Positions 15,939 through 18,420 of a DNA stretch of 18,420 bases are shown piece after piece. The notes beneath the pieces are model-generated. The model did no database searches. It was not told the origin of the DNA and worked only from the letters and a program-made list of their open reading frames with translations. A program made the position numbers and the translations under genes. The stretch is from JBBIOI01 sp037443425 (GTDB lineage Bacteria; Desulfobacterota; BSN033; UBA1163): assembly GCA_037443425.1 (NCBI GenBank), contig JBBIOI010000068.1, positions 1 to 18,420 on the forward strand. The letters are read 5' to 3'. The number at the start of each line of letters is the position of its first letter. Within the stretch, counting starts at the first letter, position 1.

Positions 15939-17831
15939 TTATTTTGCCGGTCTTTCAGATTTTGGTCTTAGAATCTTCCAAATAATAATTAAATAAAATA
16001 TAATAAATAGGCCTACCCATAAAATCATCATAAAAAGATTTGGGAATGGTAGAAGGAATGAAGAACTAATGACACCATCCCAATAAATAAACCTTAAGAT
16101 GAAAATAAAGAAGACAAAAACACATATTAATCCCTTAAAGAATTCTCCCTTCCACAGATAATCAAAGCCTGAAAAGAAAAAAGAAATAAATTTTCCAACA
16201 AGTTTGTTCTGTTTTTGAAAATCCTTGACCTGCTCAGATTTCTTCTCCATTATTCTGGGATGAAGTTTTTCTTTCTGTATAAATAATCTATAGCAATTGA
16301 AACATATAAATTCATCATCTAAGGTTCCAAGATAAAATCTATAAGTTGGACTACCACACATGGGACAACGTGTAAGAAACTTCTTTGTTTTAATGTATCT
16401 TGATAAGCCAATAATAAATCCTAAAAATAGAATTGGAATCAAAAAATTGATCCTCGACGGGATCTTCTCAAACCAAGCTTTAAAAAACCAAAATAGAATT
16501 CCCTCTTTGCCAATTAATTGATTAAATAGCCTGTCCCAGAGCCTTTCTGAATCTAATACTTCATCTATAATAATCCGATTAATATTGGGGGAATCTATTC
16601 TTGAATAGAAATCCACAAGCTCTGGATCAAGTTCCCTCGCCCTTCTAAATGCTTTATCAGCTTTGGGTGATATGAATGTCTCCTGTGAATATGCCCTATA
16701 GAGATTGTAGTAATATGCCCCTTTGTTGGGATTTAAATTTATGGCTTGTTGATAAAATGAGATTGCCTGGTCTGTAAGTTTCTGTATTAGATATATGTTG
16801 CCGAGATTGGAGTATGCGATATCCATTTGAGGATTATATTGAATTGCCTTTTTATAAAAATCCTCTGCTTGCGAATAATTCCCGCGCCTTTTCTCCATTA
16901 ATCCCAGAGAAAAAAGAACCTCTGAGTCATCAGGATGGACATTAAGCCAATTTTTCAATTTTTTCTCGATCGATCCATCCAATCCTTCATGATTTGCATG
17001 GCTTATCCCAAAAATAATATCTGAATGCTGACTATTTAAAAAGGATGATGATGACCTTAAAGAAAAGGGAACATATACCAAAATTATAAGAAAAAGTATA
17101 ATAATCCTTCTCTCTTTTGTAGTTATAAACCCCCACAGTAAGATTGTCCAAAAGAGTATTGCCCAAAGGACATCTAAACGAAGAAAAAATGGGATTAAAA
17201 GAACGATTATCTTAAAGCTATTTATGATAAGTTTAGATATCTCTTTACTTAAATTTTTACTTATATCATAAAAGTATAATGGGATATATTTTATTAAGAT
17301 TACTATCCCTAAGACTATAAAAGTCATAAGGATTCCATTCGAGAGGATATAGAAGATGTTATAAAAAAATTTTAAAGAATCTGGATAGTAATACACCCTT
17401 TTCTTTAAACCTTGAAAAATTGAGGCTATCACAAGATGAAAATTTAAAACACTTTTGTGCCAATATGCATGAGCCAACCCAAAATATGGTTCAAAATGGT
17501 CTGGAGAGAATTTTATTGAATATTGGGCCAACTCAATGGCATATTCCATATCACCTTTCTTCATCAATCTCTCTGATTCGCGAATAAGTAGAAATGAAAT
17601 TATAGGGAGATTTCTTATCCCTTTATCCAATTTCAGCTGGTAAAGGTGGTCTAATTCCTTTTTGTCAGGAGGAGACTTCTTTTTAATACTCCACGACGTA
17701 TCAAAACTTGAAGAGATTTCAGCCGAAAAAAATTCTTTAGATAAAGGCAGGGTTTCCTTTTTAGTTAAAAAGCCACTATAGTATAGAAGGGAAAATATTA
17801 TAATCAGTAAAATAATAAATGCCTTCTTCAC
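15939..17831 (-). CDS. TPR-containing multi-spanning membrane protein with zinc ribbon
   Basis: Function unknown, 630 aa. An N-terminal hydrophobic segment (4-20) acts as signal anchor. A TPR-like region follows (about 85-140: LMKKGDMEYAIELAQYSIKFSP). A cluster of about four transmembrane helices lies near 160-257. Three further TPR units span about 298-402 (SLGLMEKRRGNYSQAEDFY, LGNIYLIQKLTDQAISFY). A helix at 462-478 precedes a zinc ribbon (C489, C492, C510, C513), and two last helices lie near 567-583 and 598-617. Positive residues before the zinc ribbon place it in the cytoplasm. The start is GTG at 17831, supported by AGGAG 5 nt upstream. The gene is 17 bp after guaB and 34 bp before the DUF4388 gene, so these two proteins are probably made together. 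An O-antigen ligase/PglL-like enzyme was considered because of the helices plus TPRs, but no such motif is visible. Confidence 0.7.
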   Translation of the reverse strand: MKKAFIILLIIIFSLLYYSGFLTKKETLPLSKEFFSAEISSSFDTSWSIKKKSPPDKKELDHLYQLKLDKGIRNLPIISFLLIRESERLMKKGDMEYAIELAQYSIKFSPDHFEPYFGLAHAYWHKSVLNFHLVIASIFQGLKKRVYYYPDSLKFFYNIFYILSNGILMTFIVLGIVILIKYIPLYFYDISKNLSKEISKLIINSFKIIVLLIPFFLRLDVLWAILFWTILLWGFITTKERRIIILFLIILVYVPFSLRSSSSFLNSQHSDIIFGISHANHEGLDGSIEKKLKNWLNVHPDDSEVLFSLGLMEKRRGNYSQAEDFYKKAIQYNPQMDIAYSNLGNIYLIQKLTDQAISFYQQAINLNPNKGAYYYNLYRAYSQETFISPKADKAFRRARELDPELVDFYSRIDSPNINRIIIDEVLDSERLWDRLFNQLIGKEGILFWFFKAWFEKIPSRINFLIPILFLGFIIGLSRYIKTKKFLTRCPMCGSPTYRFYLGTLDDEFICFNCYRLFIQKEKLHPRIMEKKSEQVKDFQKQNKLVGKFISFFFSGFDYLWKGEFFKGLICVFVFFIFILRFIYWDGVISSSFLLPFPNLFMMILWVGLFIIFYLIIIWKILRPKSERPAK

Positions 17832-17836
17832 TGCTT

Positions 17837-17841
17837 CTCCT
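17837..17841 (-). promoter_or_regulatory. Strong ribosome binding site fixing a GTG start
   Basis: AGGAG on the minus strand, 5 nt before the GTG at 17831, in the 17-bp gap after the guaB stop. It is the best Shine-Dalgarno of the minus-strand run and makes the GTG start of the TPR protein credible. Confidence 0.7.
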
Positions 17842-17848
17842 GAATATC

Positions 17849-18420
17849 CTATTCCAATCTATAATTTGGAGCCTCCTTTGTGATAATAACATCATGAACA
17901 TGGCTCTCCCTCAATCCAGATGATGTTATTCGAATAAATCTTGCCTTCTTTTTTAATTCTTGGATATTCTTTGCCCCTACATATCCCATTCCAGCTTTAA
18001 GTCCTCCTATAAGTTGTTGGATACAGAATGATAGAGCGCCTCTGTATGGTACTCTACCTTCAATCCCTTCAGGAACAAGTTTAGTTTCATCAGCATCTCC
18101 CTGAAGATATCTATCCCTGCTACCCTCTTTCTCTTTCATTGCCTCAAGTGAACCCATTCCTCTATATACCTTATAGCTTCTCCCTTGATAAAGGACAATC
18201 TCGCCTGGACTTTCATCCGTACCAGCAAATGCATTCCCTATCATTACAGAATCGGCTCCTGCTGCTATAGCCTTTGTAATGTCCCCTGAGTATTTAATAC
18301 CACCGTCTGCAATTAATGGAACATCGTATTTTTGACATACTTCAGCTGTATCCATTATAGCCGATATTTGTGGGATCCCAACACCAGCAACAATTCTTGT
18401 TGTGCATATCGATCCTGGCC
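17849..18420 (-). CDS. guaB: IMP dehydrogenase GuaB (C-terminal part, cut by window edge)
   Basis: Oxidises IMP to XMP with NAD, the rate-limiting step of guanine nucleotide synthesis; GuaA uses the product. The frame stays open to the right edge of the window. The residues before the apparent ATG at 18355 read PGSICTTRIVAGVGIPQI, the IMPDH active-site loop, with the catalytic cysteine codon at 18404-18406. That ATG is therefore internal and the N-terminal part, with any CBS domains, lies outside. Visible further on: IADGGIKYSGDI and AAGADSVMIGNAFAGTDESPGE (phosphate-binding region), YRGMGSL, EGIEGRVPYRG (catalytic Arg of the flap), GGLKAGMGYVG and FIRITSSGLRESHVHDV, all standard for the C-terminal half of bacterial GuaB. 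About 190 residues are present of a usual 485-490. It is the first visible gene of the minus-strand run, so the promoter probably lies outside the window. Confidence 0.95.
   Translation of the reverse strand, partial: PGSICTTRIVAGVGIPQISAIMDTAEVCQKYDVPLIADGGIKYSGDITKAIAAGADSVMIGNAFAGTDESPGEIVLYQGRSYKVYRGMGSLEAMKEKEGSRDRYLQGDADETKLVPEGIEGRVPYRGALSFCIQQLIGGLKAGMGYVGAKNIQELKKKARFIRITSSGLRESHVHDVIITKEAPNYRLE

Noticed and set aside
15939..17831. TPR membrane protein as an O-antigen ligase or PglL-type oligosaccharyltransferase
   Set aside because: The number of helices and the TPRs are suggestive, but I see no Wzy_C-like loop, and the zinc ribbon does not fit that family.
18353..18355. ATG as the start of guaB
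   Set aside because: The upstream in-frame sequence encodes the IMPDH active-site loop, so the gene continues beyond the window.

Overview
The window looks like ordinary chromosome from an AT-rich, diderm (Gram-negative type) bacterium. The evidence is a type IV pilus motor/regulator block in the order pilB-pilT-pilC-pilS-pilR, as in Geobacter and Myxococcus, an acetyl-CoA carboxylase AccA, an endonuclease-type MutL, and a DUF4388 (PATAN-like) protein. Desulfobacterota, Nitrospirota or a related candidate lineage fits best, but nothing in the window fixes the phylum. I see no mobile elements, tRNAs, rRNAs or CRISPR arrays.

Layout. The left 7 kb (+ strand) is one tight run: pilB (5' end cut by the window edge), pilT, pilC, pilS, pilR. 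It encodes the extension ATPase, retraction ATPase, inner-membrane platform, and the sensor kinase/sigma-54 activator pair that normally controls pilin expression. No pilin gene follows pilR; the strand switches there, with only 2 bp between the convergent stop codons.

The right 11.4 kb (- strand, read right to left) is a second tight run: guaB (N-terminal part outside the window), a TPR/zinc-ribbon multi-spanning membrane protein, a DUF4388 protein, guaA, dnaE, accA, mutL. The largest gap is 44 bp. It combines GTP synthesis, replication, the first step of fatty acid synthesis and mismatch repair, so it reads as a growth or housekeeping operon. The two membrane proteins between guaB and guaA are the least understood part of the window.

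The best candidate for something undescribed is the DUF4388 protein (14792-15904). After its N-terminal DUF4388 segment it carries two 24-residue repeats with a 5-residue spacer, the exact layout of the MshEN c-di-GMP-binding module, but with the usual Arg and one Gly position substituted. A winged-helix-like segment, one transmembrane helix and a pseudopilin-like C-terminal tail follow. With its TPR partner it could form an envelope sensor or scaffold, possibly connected to the pilus-type machinery encoded nearby. That role is inference. Almost every base of the window is coding, and the longest non-coding gap inside the window is about 44 bp.
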